A stretch of DNA of 64,000 bases, from assembly GCF_001684955.1 (NCBI RefSeq), contig NZ_MAYF01000001.1:62001-126000 (forward strand). Direction: 5' to 3'. The notes beneath the pieces are model-generated. The model made no database searches. It was not told the DNA's origin and saw only the letters and a list, made by a program, of their open reading frames with translations. This DNA is from Chryseobacterium contaminans. GTDB lineage: Bacteria > Bacteroidota > Bacteroidia > Flavobacteriales > Weeksellaceae. This document shows positions 53,059-62,383 of this stretch, piece by piece; the stretch's first letter is position 1, and the number at the start of each line of letters is the position of its first letter. The position numbers and the translations under genes are program-made.

Positions 53059-54168
53059 TCAATTTGCGATAAATTGTCTCCCGGAAAATGATTTTACTTT
53101 CCCTAAAAGCTCCAATTCTAAAATAATCGGTAAAATTTTGTGAGAGGGAAGGTCAGTTTCCTGTGCAAGATCATCCAGAGAAATCTGTGGGCTCTGTTTG
53201 ATGAATTGATAAATAGTTTCCTGAATTTCAGTTAATTGTATCGTTGTTTCGCTGTAAGGGAAAAGCTCTGCAATTTTTTCTTTTGGATTATTGAAGCCAA
53301 GCATGCTTACCAGATCTTTGATGGTAGAAATCGCTGTTGCTTTGTTATGCAGAATCAATTGATTACAACCTTGGCTATGAACATCAGTAATTTTTCCCGG
53401 AAGCGCAAAAACATCTCTGTTATAATCATTGGCGAAGGCAGCCGTGCTTACAGAACCACCTCCAAACCCTGTTTCCACAACAATGGTTGCAGGAGAAAGT
53501 CCGGCAACAATCCTATTTCTCTGAATAAAATTTTCACGGTCCGGTTTTCTTGCTGAATTGAATTCGGTTAACAAGACACCTCCTTCCTGAAGAATTTTCT
53601 CTGATAGTTTCCTGTTTTTAGCAGGGTATAAGAATTCAAAACCATGAGCAAGAACTGCAATAGTAGGTTTCTTATTCAGGATAGATTGCTCATGAACTTC
53701 TTTATCAACTCCTAAGGCAAGGCCGCTTACAGAAACATATTGGCAAGATTGTGTGGCTTCAAAAAAGTCTCCGATAAACTGTTTTCCATAAGGAGTTATA
53801 TTGCGGGTTCCCACAATACTTATTTTTTGATGGGATTCATCAATGCTCCCTTTTTGATAGAGGATTGCAGGAGCATCAATGCATTCATTAAGAAGAGAGG
53901 GTATTTCCCCAAGATGTCTTAATTTGATTTGGATACTGTTCTTCTCACAAAACGAAAGTTCTTTTTCTGCAAACTTCAGATGGCTTTCATTCCCAATATC
54001 AGCAACTGTTTTTGGGCCAATTCCTTCCAGCTTTTTATATTCTCTCTTTGCTTTTTTCCATGCATTTTCTGCACTTCCAAATGTTCTTACAAGTTTATGG
54101 AAATTGATGTCACCAATCTGGCTGCTTTCGCGTAAAGCAATAGCATATAAATATTCTTCGGAAATCAT
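53059..54168 (-). CDS. dprA: DNA processing protein DprA
   Basis: DprA loads RecA onto incoming single strands during natural transformation. An N-terminal helix-hairpin-helix region (LEGIGPKTVADIG, near 46-58) precedes the Rossmann-like core with SVSGLALGVDKEVHEQS, FIQRNRIVAGLSPATIVVE and GSVSTAAFANDYNRDVFALP; a C-terminal winged helix (about 300-365) follows. Length 369 aa is normal. Its presence contrasts with the interrupted comM 33 kb away, since both act in transformation. Confidence 0.94.
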   Translation of the reverse strand: MISEEYLYAIALRESSQIGDINFHKLVRTFGSAENAWKKAKREYKKLEGIGPKTVADIGNESHLKFAEKELSFCEKNSIQIKLRHLGEIPSLLNECIDAPAILYQKGSIDESHQKISIVGTRNITPYGKQFIGDFFEATQSCQYVSVSGLALGVDKEVHEQSILNKKPTIAVLAHGFEFLYPAKNRKLSEKILQEGGVLLTEFNSARKPDRENFIQRNRIVAGLSPATIVVETGFGGGSVSTAAFANDYNRDVFALPGKITDVHSQGCNQLILHNKATAISTIKDLVSMLGFNNPKEKIAELFPYSETTIQLTEIQETIYQFIKQSPQISLDDLAQETDLPSHKILPIILELELLGKVKSFSGRQFIAN

Positions 54169-54201
54169 GTGTGTTTTTTATCAAATGTAATGAATTAAGT
54201 T

Positions 54202-54969
54202 TTATTTTCTTCTTAATTCATCCAAACGATCCCAAATATCATCTCTTTTTTTGTAAGGAAGTTCCATAAAGTCTTCCGGATGGTTTTCTTTATATTCCTG
54301 CCATAATTTATCATCCTTTTCACTATAGTAATTGGGATACTCCCAAATGAATTTTTTCTTTTTCTCACCTATATTTTTAAAAGCAAAAGCAATAATACTC
54401 CCTACAATAGCACCGGAAAGGTGTGCCTGCCAAGATATTTTGCTGGGTTCCTGCATATTGTAGAATAGCTCTTCAGGAAGCATACCCCACACTAAACTTC
54501 CGTAATATAAAACAACAAGCAAAGAAATGGTCAGAAGCTTCATATTCCATTTGAAAACACCACTGAAAAAGAGGAAAAAGGCCAGTACATATACTACACC
54601 GCTGGCTCCAATGGTACAGGTGTACATATACTCTCCGGTCATAATATCTATAGGAGGAAGAAGCCATACCAAAAGTCCCGTGGCTATCCATCCGATAAAG
54701 AAAACCTTGTTGGCCACTAAGGGATAGAATTGATACAACAGAAACATGAGTGCGGCTATAGGAATAGAGTTGCCTATAATATGATCTATATTTCCATGTA
54801 AAAGAGGAGACGTAAGGATTCCCAAAAGTCCTTCCGGAACAAGAGGAATAATGGCTCCGAAGCAACTTCCAAAAAAGCCATGCATTTGTAAAAAATATCC
54901 GAACCACATTGCAGACAGCATCAGCAAAGGGTATATAATCGCTCTTTTGGAAATTACATTTTTAAACAT
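54202..54969 (-). CDS. Rhomboid family intramembrane protease
   Basis: Six hydrophobic segments, with the serine in TIGASGVVYVL (near residue 127) and the catalytic His in WQAHLSGAIVGS; the HGNIDHIIGNSIP segment is the conserved loop region. It cuts membrane-spanning substrates in the inner membrane. The C-terminal tail is charged and ends DELRRK. It lies 33 bp upstream of dprA on the same strand. Confidence 0.9.
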   Translation of the reverse strand: MFKNVISKRAIIYPLLMLSAMWFGYFLQMHGFFGSCFGAIIPLVPEGLLGILTSPLLHGNIDHIIGNSIPIAALMFLLYQFYPLVANKVFFIGWIATGLLVWLLPPIDIMTGEYMYTCTIGASGVVYVLAFFLFFSGVFKWNMKLLTISLLVVLYYGSLVWGMLPEELFYNMQEPSKISWQAHLSGAIVGSIIAFAFKNIGEKKKKFIWEYPNYYSEKDDKLWQEYKENHPEDFMELPYKKRDDIWDRLDELRRK

Positions 54970-55190
54970 GGAGATTGTACGTCAAATCAAAAGCCAATAG
55001 TAAATTTCGGAAAATTTGTCGACGAAACAGTTTTTACCCGCTTGATTTTAAGACAAAAGGTATCAAATTTGATTTTTAAGCCAATTATTTTGGCATTGAT
55101 TGTATTGAAGTGTTTTGTTGTCAGTAGGTTGAAAACAGAAAAAGTACATTGTTTATCGGGAAATTTTACCTCTGAAAAAAATTATATTAA

Positions 55191-55198
55191 TATTTTTG
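55191..55198 (+). promoter_or_regulatory. -7 box of DUF3078 copy 1
   Basis: TATTTTTG is an exact TAnnTTTG match 22 bp before the start; no TTG at the right spacing was found. Confidence 0.5.
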
Positions 55199-55219
55199 CA
55201 TTGAAAATTATTTAGAGTA

Positions 55220-56146
55220 ATGAAGAAGTTTTTATTGATTCTTTCCATATTCATGGGGATTTATGCAAGTGCACAAGAAGAATTAAAAAAAGATTCCGTA
55301 GTGGTAGACACAGTAAAATACTGGTCGGTGTTAGGAAAAAACACTTTAATGATTAACCAGGCTGCCTTTTCAAATTGGGTAGGAGGTGGAGCCAATAACG
55401 TAGGGTGGCTTGCCGGTATCAATTATAATATTACCTATGAAAAAGACAATGACCTTTGGGAAAATATTATTATTCTTGGATATGGGCAGAATGATACCAA
55501 AGGATTGGGAATAAGAAAGACCCAGGATGTTATCAATGTTTCTACCAATTACGGGCGAAAGTTTTCCAAAAGCTGGTATTTCTCTTTAGGAGCTGGTTTG
55601 CAGTCCCAGTTTGCTCCGGGATACGAGGATGGTAATAATCCGGAAGCGAAAAAAATCTCAAACTTTATGGCTCCAGGCTATCTGAACGTAGGTATGGGTA
55701 TCACATACAGGCCGAATGATGACTTAACCGTAACTTTACGTCCTACCAATGCCAGATGGACTTTTGTGTTGGATAAAGAACTTCAGCTTGCCGGAAATTA
55801 TGGTTTAAAAACTGATGGAGCAACTTCATTGCTACAATTTGGTTTCCTGGGAACGGCCGTTTATAAGCTTAAGATTATGGAAGATATTCACTTAACCAAT
55901 ACAGCCTCTGTCTTTTCAAATTATCTGGATCGTCCTGACCGATTGGTGCTTGCTTATGGAGCGCTTCTGAATCTGAAAGTCAATAAATATATCTCATCAA
56001 ATATCTCATTGGATTTACTGTACGATCACAATCAGATTGAAAAAACACAGCTAAAACAAACATTGGGAATTGGTTTTGCCTATACCCTTGATAATGGAGT
56101 CAAACGTTCGGACCGTAAAGATAGTCAGTGGTGGATCAAAAAATAA
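55220..56146 (+). CDS. DUF3078 outer-membrane-type protein (copy 1)
   Basis: A 308-aa secreted protein with signal peptide (MKKFLLILSIFMGIYASAQ) and the DUF3078 pattern NQAAFSNWVGGGANNVGW. The remainder has alternating strands (LGYGQNDTKG, RPNDDLTVTLRP, LGIGFAYTLDNGVKR) consistent with a beta-barrel. An exact TATTTTTG box lies at 55191-55198, 22 bp before the start. It is followed by a close paralogue; the pair likely arose by tandem duplication. Confidence 0.85.
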   Translation: MKKFLLILSIFMGIYASAQEELKKDSVVVDTVKYWSVLGKNTLMINQAAFSNWVGGGANNVGWLAGINYNITYEKDNDLWENIIILGYGQNDTKGLGIRKTQDVINVSTNYGRKFSKSWYFSLGAGLQSQFAPGYEDGNNPEAKKISNFMAPGYLNVGMGITYRPNDDLTVTLRPTNARWTFVLDKELQLAGNYGLKTDGATSLLQFGFLGTAVYKLKIMEDIHLTNTASVFSNYLDRPDRLVLAYGALLNLKVNKYISSNISLDLLYDHNQIEKTQLKQTLGIGFAYTLDNGVKRSDRKDSQWWIKK

Positions 56147-56173
56147 ATCAGTAATATTATTTCAATAATAAAG

Positions 56174-56200
56174 CACTTCATTTTGAGGTGTTTTTTTATT
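56174..56200 (+). terminator. Terminator after DUF3078 copy 1
   Basis: CACTTCA (56174-56180) and TGAGGTG (56184-56190) form a short stem with a G-U pair, followed by a T-run. Confidence 0.7.
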
Positions 56201-56327
56201 TTGAAACTTTTGTATTTAAGTTGTTTTAAGTTCGCTAAGTTGATGATCTATATTTAAATAATTTATTTCCAGTGTTTTGTAGGAGTGAAAACATGTTGAA
56301 TCAATTCATTTTAAGGTGAGTTTTATC

Positions 56328-56355
56328 TTGGCGTAAATTATTATTTATACATTTG
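56328..56355 (+). promoter_or_regulatory. Promoter of DUF3078 copy 2
   Basis: TTG (56328-56330), 17-bp spacer, TACATTTG (56348-56355): a full match to the Bacteroidota -33/-7 pattern, 17 bp before the ATG at 56372. Confidence 0.7.
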
Positions 56356-56371
56356 TAGGAAATCGTTAATT

Positions 56372-57295
56372 ATGAAAAAAGTTTTATTGATCGCTTCTGT
56401 TTCTTTTGCGGCTATGGCTATGGCGCAGGAAACAAAAACTGATGCTCCTGCAACAGACACCGTTAAAGCCTGGTCTATCCAGGGACAAAATACTTTAATG
56501 CTTAACCAGGCCGCCTTTTCAAACTGGGTAGGTGGTGGAGCCAACAACGTAGGATGGCTTGCTGGTGTTAATTACAACCTTACTTATGAGAAAGGTAAAG
56601 ATCTTTGGGAAAATATTATTATTCTTGGTTACGGGCAGAACAACACGCAGGGTACGGGAGTAAGAAAAACCCAGGATGTTATCAATCTTTCTACAAACTA
56701 TGGTAGAGAATTCGCTAAAAACTGGTATTTCTCTGCTGGTGCTGGACTTCAGACTCAATTTGCTCCGGGATACGAGGATGGTAATAATCCGGATGCTAAG
56801 AAAATTTCAAACTTTATGGCTCCGGGATATCTGAATCTGGGTGCAGGGGTTACTTATCGTCCAAATGATAATTTTACTGTTACCCTACGTCCGGCGAATG
56901 CCAGATGGACTTTTGTGTTGGATAAAGATCTTCAAAAAGCAGGAACTTACGGACTTAAAAATGATGGGGATTCTTCTCTTTTCCAGTTCGGTTTCCTGGG
57001 AACTGCGATGTACAAGCTGAAAATTATGGAGAACATTACTTTGCTTAATACGGCTTCTGTATTCTCAAACTATCTGGATCATCCGGAAAGATTAGTTCTT
57101 GGATATAGCGGGGTTTTAAGTATGAAAATCAATAAATATATTTCCACGAATGTAACTTTAGATTTGTTATACGATCACAACCAGATATGGAAAACGCAGT
57201 TGAAACAAACTCTGGGAGTTGGTTTAGCATATAATTTTGATAACGGAAAGAAACGTTCAGAAAATAAAGACAATCAAAGCTGGCTGAAAAAATAA
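56372..57295 (+). CDS. DUF3078 outer-membrane-type protein (copy 2)
   Basis: A 307-aa paralogue of the preceding gene, with signal peptide (MKKVLLIASVSFAAMAMAQ) and the same body (NQAAFSNWVGGGANNVGW, FAPGYEDGNNPDAKKIS, LDLLYDHNQIWKTQLKQT). By eye roughly three quarters of residues are identical outside the signal peptide. It has its own promoter and terminator, so the two copies can be expressed separately. Confidence 0.87.
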   Translation: MKKVLLIASVSFAAMAMAQETKTDAPATDTVKAWSIQGQNTLMLNQAAFSNWVGGGANNVGWLAGVNYNLTYEKGKDLWENIIILGYGQNNTQGTGVRKTQDVINLSTNYGREFAKNWYFSAGAGLQTQFAPGYEDGNNPDAKKISNFMAPGYLNLGAGVTYRPNDNFTVTLRPANARWTFVLDKDLQKAGTYGLKNDGDSSLFQFGFLGTAMYKLKIMENITLLNTASVFSNYLDHPERLVLGYSGVLSMKINKYISTNVTLDLLYDHNQIWKTQLKQTLGVGLAYNFDNGKKRSENKDNQSWLKK

Positions 57296-57317
57296 TTTCA
57301 AGCTATAAAACAATAAA

Positions 57318-57346
57318 AAAGCACTTCTTTTGAAGTGCTTTTTTAT
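57318..57346. terminator. Bidirectional terminator between DUF3078 copy 2 and sufD
   Basis: GCACTTC (57321-57327) and GAAGTGC (57332-57338) flanked by an A-run and a T-run; serves both convergent genes. Confidence 0.88.
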
Positions 57347-57364
57347 GTATCAATATATTAACGA

Positions 57365-58672
57365 TTAAAATTCTATATCTACTTCCAGTTTCTCAGCCAA
57401 AAGCTTTGAAATTTTCTCTTTTAGAGGCTCAATATCGATGTTTTGCATGGCATCATTAGCAAAGGCATATAGAAGCAAAGCCTGAGCTTCTTTCTTAGAG
57501 ATTCCTCTGGCTCTTAAATAGAACAGGGCATCTTCATTAAGCTGGCCTACTGTACATCCGTGAGAACATTTTACATCATCAGCAAAAATCTCTAACTGAG
57601 GTTTTGTGTCAATACTAGCGCCTTCACTTAGCAATACGTTATTGTTCTGCTGATAAGCATTGGTCTTCTGAGCAATTTTATCAACAAAAACTTTTCCGTT
57701 GAAAACTCCGTGAGCATTGCCATCAAAGATTCCTTTGTAGTTCTGATAACTCTCACAGTTCGGGAAGTTGTGGTGAACTGCTGTATGATGATCTACCAAC
57801 TGATCTTTCCCAATAATGGTGATTCCGTTCATGAATGAATTGATATTGGATCCATTATGAATAAAATCAAGGTTGTTTCTTACCAGTTTACCTCCGAAAG
57901 AGAATGTATTTACAGTCGTTAAACTGTCTTTCTCCTGTTTTGCAAAGGTATTATCTACAAGGTAAGAAGTATTGTTATCGTTCTGAAGTTTGTGCCAGTC
58001 TGCTTTTGCATTTGGGTAAGTGAAGATTTCCGTCACAGAGTTGGTGAACACATACGTGTCATCAAAATTGTGATGGCTTTCAATAACTTCAACTTTAGCT
58101 CCTTCTTCTACGATCAATAAATTTCTTGTATTGTAGAATGTATTTTCTTCCTGATTCTGAGAAATGTAGAAAACATGAATTGGCTTTTCAATCACTACGT
58201 TTTTAGGAACTTTCAAAAAGAAACCATATTTGCAGTAAGCAAGGTTTAAGTTTGTGAAAGCTGAATCTTTGGAAGCAATGGTATTGAAATATTTTTCAAA
58301 TACCTCTTTATGTTTATCATCATTCAATGCGTAATTGAATGAAAGGAACTCTACATTTTCAATAGAAACTTTAGAAAGTTCTTTGTGAAGTTTACCGTTT
58401 ACGAAAACAATCCAATCAAAATTTTCTTCACCAAGGTGCAATTCATCAAATTGTTCTTTAGTGATGTTGTGGTTTTCTTTCGGGAAGAAGTTGTAGCTTT
58501 TTTCCGTGATCTCCTTTAGATTGGTATATTTATATTCTTCGTCTTTTTTTGTCGGAAAACCAATGTTTTCAAACTTCTGAAGAGCAGCTTTTCTATCGTC
58601 ATCCAGAAATCTGTGACGAAGGCTCTCCAAAAACTCATTATGGTTTTCAATGATTTGTTCTTTTAAACTCAT
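57365..58672 (-). CDS. sufD: Fe-S cluster assembly protein SufD
   Basis: SufD forms the SufBCD scaffold complex for building Fe-S clusters. The C-terminal beta-helix part shows NGITIIGKDQLVDHHTAVHH, NYKGIFDGNAHGVFNGKVFV and the conserved DVKCSHGCTVGQLNEDALFY near the C-terminus, with ARGISKKEAQALLL following. Length 435 aa is normal. It is the last suf gene here; no sufS follows, and the next gene runs in the opposite direction. Confidence 0.94.
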   Translation of the reverse strand: MSLKEQIIENHNEFLESLRHRFLDDDRKAALQKFENIGFPTKKDEEYKYTNLKEITEKSYNFFPKENHNITKEQFDELHLGEENFDWIVFVNGKLHKELSKVSIENVEFLSFNYALNDDKHKEVFEKYFNTIASKDSAFTNLNLAYCKYGFFLKVPKNVVIEKPIHVFYISQNQEENTFYNTRNLLIVEEGAKVEVIESHHNFDDTYVFTNSVTEIFTYPNAKADWHKLQNDNNTSYLVDNTFAKQEKDSLTTVNTFSFGGKLVRNNLDFIHNGSNINSFMNGITIIGKDQLVDHHTAVHHNFPNCESYQNYKGIFDGNAHGVFNGKVFVDKIAQKTNAYQQNNNVLLSEGASIDTKPQLEIFADDVKCSHGCTVGQLNEDALFYLRARGISKKEAQALLLYAFANDAMQNIDIEPLKEKISKLLAEKLEVDIEF

Positions 58673-58677
58673 TGTTT

Positions 58678-59130
58678 ATTTGAAATTTGAGATTTGAGAT
58701 TTGAAATTATAGACGGTTAAATTTATTTCCGTTATGTTCAGTAGTTTTTAAGTACTTCATAAATCCTGAAATCATTTTTGATAAATCCGCATAATCTTTT
58801 TTCAAATCATTAAATTCATTTTCGTTAATAAAATTTCTATCAAATGCTCTGATTAATTGTGATCTTACCTCACCACATGAACCTTTTGACATTGATAGAA
58901 AGTTAATAAACTCTTTATTTCCCTCCCTTTCAAAACCTTCTGCAATATTATCCATGACAGAAGCCGATGATCGGTCGATTTGATTTTTAATATTTTGACT
59001 GCAATTTGAATTTTGTATTACTGAGATATAAATTTTTTGGCACAATTCTCAGGATTTCTTCCAAATGTCTAAATCCTCAAAGTTGTTTATTGTTGCCATA
59101 ATTTCAAATCTCAAATTAAATTTCAAATTA
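58678..59130. repeat. Insertion unit with ~30-bp inverted repeats between sufC and sufD
   Basis: The segment at 58678-58708 (ATTTGAAATTTGAGATTTGA and on) and the reverse complement of 59100-59130 are closely alike, each made of repeated TTTGAAATT and TTTGAGATT units. They enclose only the four-helix-bundle gene and touch its stop codon and the sufC stop codon. Such flanked IVP/S23-type genes are known as intervening sequences in rRNA and in intergenic places. Confidence 0.6.
58707..59099 (-). pseudogene. Four-helix-bundle (IVP/S23-like) gene with in-frame stop
   Basis: From the ATG ending at 59099 the frame encodes MATINNFEDLDIWKKS, the standard start of four-helix-bundle proteins related to those in 23S rRNA intervening sequences; then a TGA (59049-59051) interrupts where family members usually have Arg (KKARELC-type). 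The rest continues in the same frame with [28 protein letters not shown] and [16 protein letters not shown] to the stop at 58707. After the TGA only a TTG (59045) could restart translation. It is most simply a recently inactivated gene, unless the stop is a sequencing error. Confidence 0.75.
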
Positions 59131-59871
59131 ATTTAAAAGCCAGTCGTATCCTTTTTCTTCAAGCTCTAATGCTAAAGATTTATCACCAGTTTTGATGATT
59201 TTTCCGTTAGCAAGAACGTGAACAAAGTCAGGTTGAATATAGTTAAGCAATCTTTGATAGTGTGTAATCAAAAGAACTGCGTTTCCTTCGTTTTTAAAAG
59301 CATTTACACCGTCTGCAACAATTCTCAGTGCATCGATGTCTAATCCTGAATCTGTTTCATCCAGAATCGCTAATTTCGGGTCAAGCATCATCATCTGGAA
59401 GATCTCGTTTCTTTTCTTTTCACCTCCTGAGAAACCTTCGTTCAGAGATCTTGAAAGGAAATCTTTTTTGATTCCTAATTTTTCAGATTTTTCACGGATT
59501 AATGCAAGCATTTCTTTTGCCGGCATTTCTTCCAATCCGTTTGCTTTTCTTGTTTCGTTTAAAGCAGCTTTGATGAAGTTCGTTACAGAAACTCCCGGGA
59601 TTTCCACTGGATACTGGAAAGATAGGAAGATTCCTTTGTGTGCTCTGTCTTCAGGAGCATCTTCAATGATGTCTTCTCCCTGGAAAAGGATTTCTCCACC
59701 TGTCACTTCGTAATCTTCTTTTCCAGCGATTACAGAAGAAAGGGTAGACTTACCAGCTCCGTTTGGCCCCATGATAGCGTGAACTTCTCCTGGTTTTATT
59801 TCAAGGTTGATCCCTTTTAATATTTCTGCGCCATCTTCAATTTTGGCGTGAAGGTTTTTAATTTCTAACAT
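59128..59871 (-). CDS. sufC: Fe-S cluster assembly ATPase SufC
   Basis: An ABC-type ATPase of the SufBCD complex, with Walker [11 protein letters not shown] (about residues 35-44), signature [14 protein letters not shown], and Walker [19 protein letters not shown] use reshapes SufB-SufD during cluster assembly. Length 247 aa is normal. It follows the GNAT gene by 18 bp. Confidence 0.96.
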   Translation of the reverse strand: MLEIKNLHAKIEDGAEILKGINLEIKPGEVHAIMGPNGAGKSTLSSVIAGKEDYEVTGGEILFQGEDIIEDAPEDRAHKGIFLSFQYPVEIPGVSVTNFIKAALNETRKANGLEEMPAKEMLALIREKSEKLGIKKDFLSRSLNEGFSGGEKKRNEIFQMMMLDPKLAILDETDSGLDIDALRIVADGVNAFKNEGNAVLLITHYQRLLNYIQPDFVHVLANGKIIKTGDKSLALELEEKGYDWLLN

Positions 59872-59889
59872 TTTATTTGCTTAAACAAA

Positions 59890-60396
59890 TTATTTTTGAA
59901 TTCGATATACTAAACTTTCAGGTTGACCGGGAACGTCATTTAGGGTTCCGATTTTGATCATACCTGCCTTTTCTAAAACTTTAACAGAAGCTAAATTACT
60001 GGGACGGACAATGGCAAATATTTCTTCTTTATTGTCTTCATTAACCCCCAATTCTATAGCTTTCTTTGTGAATTCTGTGGCATATCCTTTCCCCCATGCC
60101 TGGGAAGCAAAACGATAGCCTAAATTCAATTTTTCTTCTTCTCCGTAGAGTTTATAGCTCAGTCCGCCAAAACCTATTACATTTTCAGGGCTTTCCTTTT
60201 CTGCAATTGCCCAGCTTCCGAAATGATACGTTTCCCAATGTTCAAGCATTTTGGTAAATGTACCTTCTGCTTTTTGAAAACTCATAGGGCCGCTTGGGTT
60301 ATGAATATTGGTTTCAGGGTCATGATTAATTTCGAAGAATTTTTCAAAATCTTCTTTTGTAGGTTTTCTTAAAATTAATCTTTCTGTAGCTATCAT
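59890..60396 (-). CDS. GNAT family N-acetyltransferase within the suf cluster
   Basis: A 168-aa RimJ/RimL-type acetyltransferase (LILRKPTKEDFEKFFEINH; NVIGFGGLSYKLYGEE; acetyl-CoA-binding region LGYRFASQAWGKGYATEF; NLASVKVLEKAGM near the end). It lies 3 bp after sufB and 18 bp before sufC, so it is cotranscribed with the suf genes. No connection to Fe-S assembly is known to me; it may be a passenger in the operon. Confidence 0.88.
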   Translation of the reverse strand: MIATERLILRKPTKEDFEKFFEINHDPETNIHNPSGPMSFQKAEGTFTKMLEHWETYHFGSWAIAEKESPENVIGFGGLSYKLYGEEEKLNLGYRFASQAWGKGYATEFTKKAIELGVNEDNKEEIFAIVRPSNLASVKVLEKAGMIKIGTLNDVPGQPESLVYRIQK

Positions 60397-60399
60397 TAT

Positions 60400-61848
60400 T
60401 TATCCTACTGATCCTTCTAATGAAATCTCAAGTAACTTCTGTGCTTCAATAGCAAATTCCATTGGAAGTTTATTAAGAACTTCTTTACTGAAACCGTTTA
60501 CGATCAAAGCAATTGCTCTTTCCGTATCAATACCTCTTTGGTTACAGTAGAAAATCTGATCTTCTCCAATTTTTGAAGTGGTTGCTTCGTGCTCCAGCTG
60601 TGCAGTAGGATCTTTAATTTCAATGTAAGGGAAAGTATGTGCACCACATTCATTACCCATCAATAAAGAATCACATTGAGAGAAGTTTCTTGCTCCTTTT
60701 GCAGAAGGCATCACTTTTACCAGTCCTCTGTATGAGTTCTGAGATTTTCCTGCAGAAATACCTTTAGAAATAATCGTTGATTTGGTATTTTTTCCAATGT
60801 GGATCATTTTTGTTCCTGTATCTGCATATTGGTGATTGTTGGTTACCGCGATAGAGTAGAACTCACCAATAGAGTTATCACCTTTCAGAATACAAGATGG
60901 ATATTTCCATGTTACAGCAGAACCTGTTTCAACCTGAGTCCATGAGATTTTTGCATTTCTTTCGCAAAGTCCTCTTTTCGTTACAAAGTTGAATACCCCA
61001 CCTTTTCCTTCTTCATTACCAGGGTACCAGTTTTGTACCGTTGAATATTTAATTTCAGCGTTGTCTAATGCGATCAGTTCCACTACCGCAGCGTGAAGCT
61101 GGTTCTCATCTCTTGACGGTGCTGTACATCCTTCAAGGTAAGAAACATAACTTCCTTCATCTGCAATCACAAGAGTTCTTTCAAACTGTCCTGTTCCTGC
61201 CTGGTTGATACGGAAGTAAGTGGACAGTTCCATCGGACATTTTACTCCTTTAGGAATATAGCAGAAACTTCCGTCAGAGAATACTGCGGAGTTTAATGCT
61301 GCATAGAAGTTATCTCCTCTAGGAACTACTTTTCCAAGATATTTTCTTACTAAATCAGGATGGTTTTTAATAGCCTCAGAAATAGAACAGAAAATAATTC
61401 CTTTTTCTGCCAATGTATCCTGGAATGTGGTTTTCACAGAAACTGAGTCCATTACAATGTCTACTGCAACTCCTGAAAGTCTTTTTTGCTCCTCAATGTT
61501 AATCCCTAGCTTTTCGAAAGTTTTCAATAACTCCGGATCTACTTCATCAAGGCTGGCCAATTCAGGCTTAACTTTTGGAGCAGCGTAGTAACGGATCGCT
61601 TGAAAATCCGGTTTTTCATATTTGATATTCGCCCAAGTAGGCTCTACCATTTTCTGCCAGATTTTGAAAGATTCCAAACGCCATTCAGTCATCCATTCCG
61701 GTTCCTCTTTTTTAGCAGAGATGGCACGGATGATATCCTCATTTAAACCAATCGGGAAATCTTCATAATCAATTTTGGTTTCCCAACCGAATTCGTATTT
61801 TTTATTTTCTAGATCGACTCTTAAATCGTCTTCAGTATATTTACTCAT
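60400..61848 (-). CDS. sufB: Fe-S cluster assembly protein SufB
   Basis: The main scaffold of the SufBCD complex. Recognisable segments are [39 protein letters not shown], the conserved [18 protein letters not shown] and [18 protein letters not shown]. The length (482 aa) is normal. It comes 65 bp after the A-type carrier gene and leads the rest of the cluster. Confidence 0.96.
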   Translation of the reverse strand: MSKYTEDDLRVDLENKKYEFGWETKIDYEDFPIGLNEDIIRAISAKKEEPEWMTEWRLESFKIWQKMVEPTWANIKYEKPDFQAIRYYAAPKVKPELASLDEVDPELLKTFEKLGINIEEQKRLSGVAVDIVMDSVSVKTTFQDTLAEKGIIFCSISEAIKNHPDLVRKYLGKVVPRGDNFYAALNSAVFSDGSFCYIPKGVKCPMELSTYFRINQAGTGQFERTLVIADEGSYVSYLEGCTAPSRDENQLHAAVVELIALDNAEIKYSTVQNWYPGNEEGKGGVFNFVTKRGLCERNAKISWTQVETGSAVTWKYPSCILKGDNSIGEFYSIAVTNNHQYADTGTKMIHIGKNTKSTIISKGISAGKSQNSYRGLVKVMPSAKGARNFSQCDSLLMGNECGAHTFPYIEIKDPTAQLEHEATTSKIGEDQIFYCNQRGIDTERAIALIVNGFSKEVLNKLPMEFAIEAQKLLEISLEGSVG

Positions 61849-61913
61849 TATAATTTTTTAGATTTCAGATTTAGACATCATATTTTTGAAGTCTAGGATC
61901 TTATGTCTTTTCT

Positions 61914-62243
61914 CTAAAGACTAAATGATTCTCCACATCCACATGTTCTGGATGCGTTCGGGTTGTTAAAAACAAACCCTTTTCCGTTCAATCCTCCTGA
62001 ATATTCAAGAGTGGTTCCTGCTAAATAAAGGATGGATTTTTTATCTATAATAATTTTAATGTTATTATCTTCAAAAATCTGATCTGTTTCTGTTTTTTGG
62101 TTGTCAAACTTTAAAACATACTCTAAACCAGAGCATCCGCCACTTTTTACCCCAACTCTTATATAATCTTCAGCAGGGTTAAAACCATCTTCCGTCATCA
62201 ACTGGATGGCTTTCTCCTTTGCATGGTCTGATACTTTTATCAT
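61914..62243 (-). CDS. sufA: A-type Fe-S carrier (SufA/IscA/HesB family)
   Basis: A 109-aa HesB-like protein with the three conserved cysteines in VKSGGCSGLEY and TCGCGESF near the C-terminus, which bind Fe-S clusters for delivery to target proteins. It is the first gene of the suf cluster. The exact name within the SufA/IscA/ErpA group cannot be fixed by eye; position favours SufA. Confidence 0.9.
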   Translation of the reverse strand: MIKVSDHAKEKAIQLMTEDGFNPAEDYIRVGVKSGGCSGLEYVLKFDNQKTETDQIFEDNNIKIIIDKKSILYLAGTTLEYSGGLNGKGFVFNNPNASRTCGCGESFSL

Positions 62244-62271
62244 TGTATTTATTTAGAATGATTTAATGACG

Positions 62272-62279
62272 CAAAAATA
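62272..62279 (-). promoter_or_regulatory. -7 box of the suf cluster
   Basis: On the minus strand TATTTTTG is an exact TAnnTTTG match 29 bp before the sufA start. A -33 TTG at suitable spacing was not found. Confidence 0.5.
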
Positions 62280-62383
62280 CGAACAAAAATCAGGATATAA
62301 AAATCAGCATTTTTATTTTATCAATTTTTATCATTGATGAGTTTAACCTTGGTAATCTTTTGAAATCCAAAACATAAATTGAC

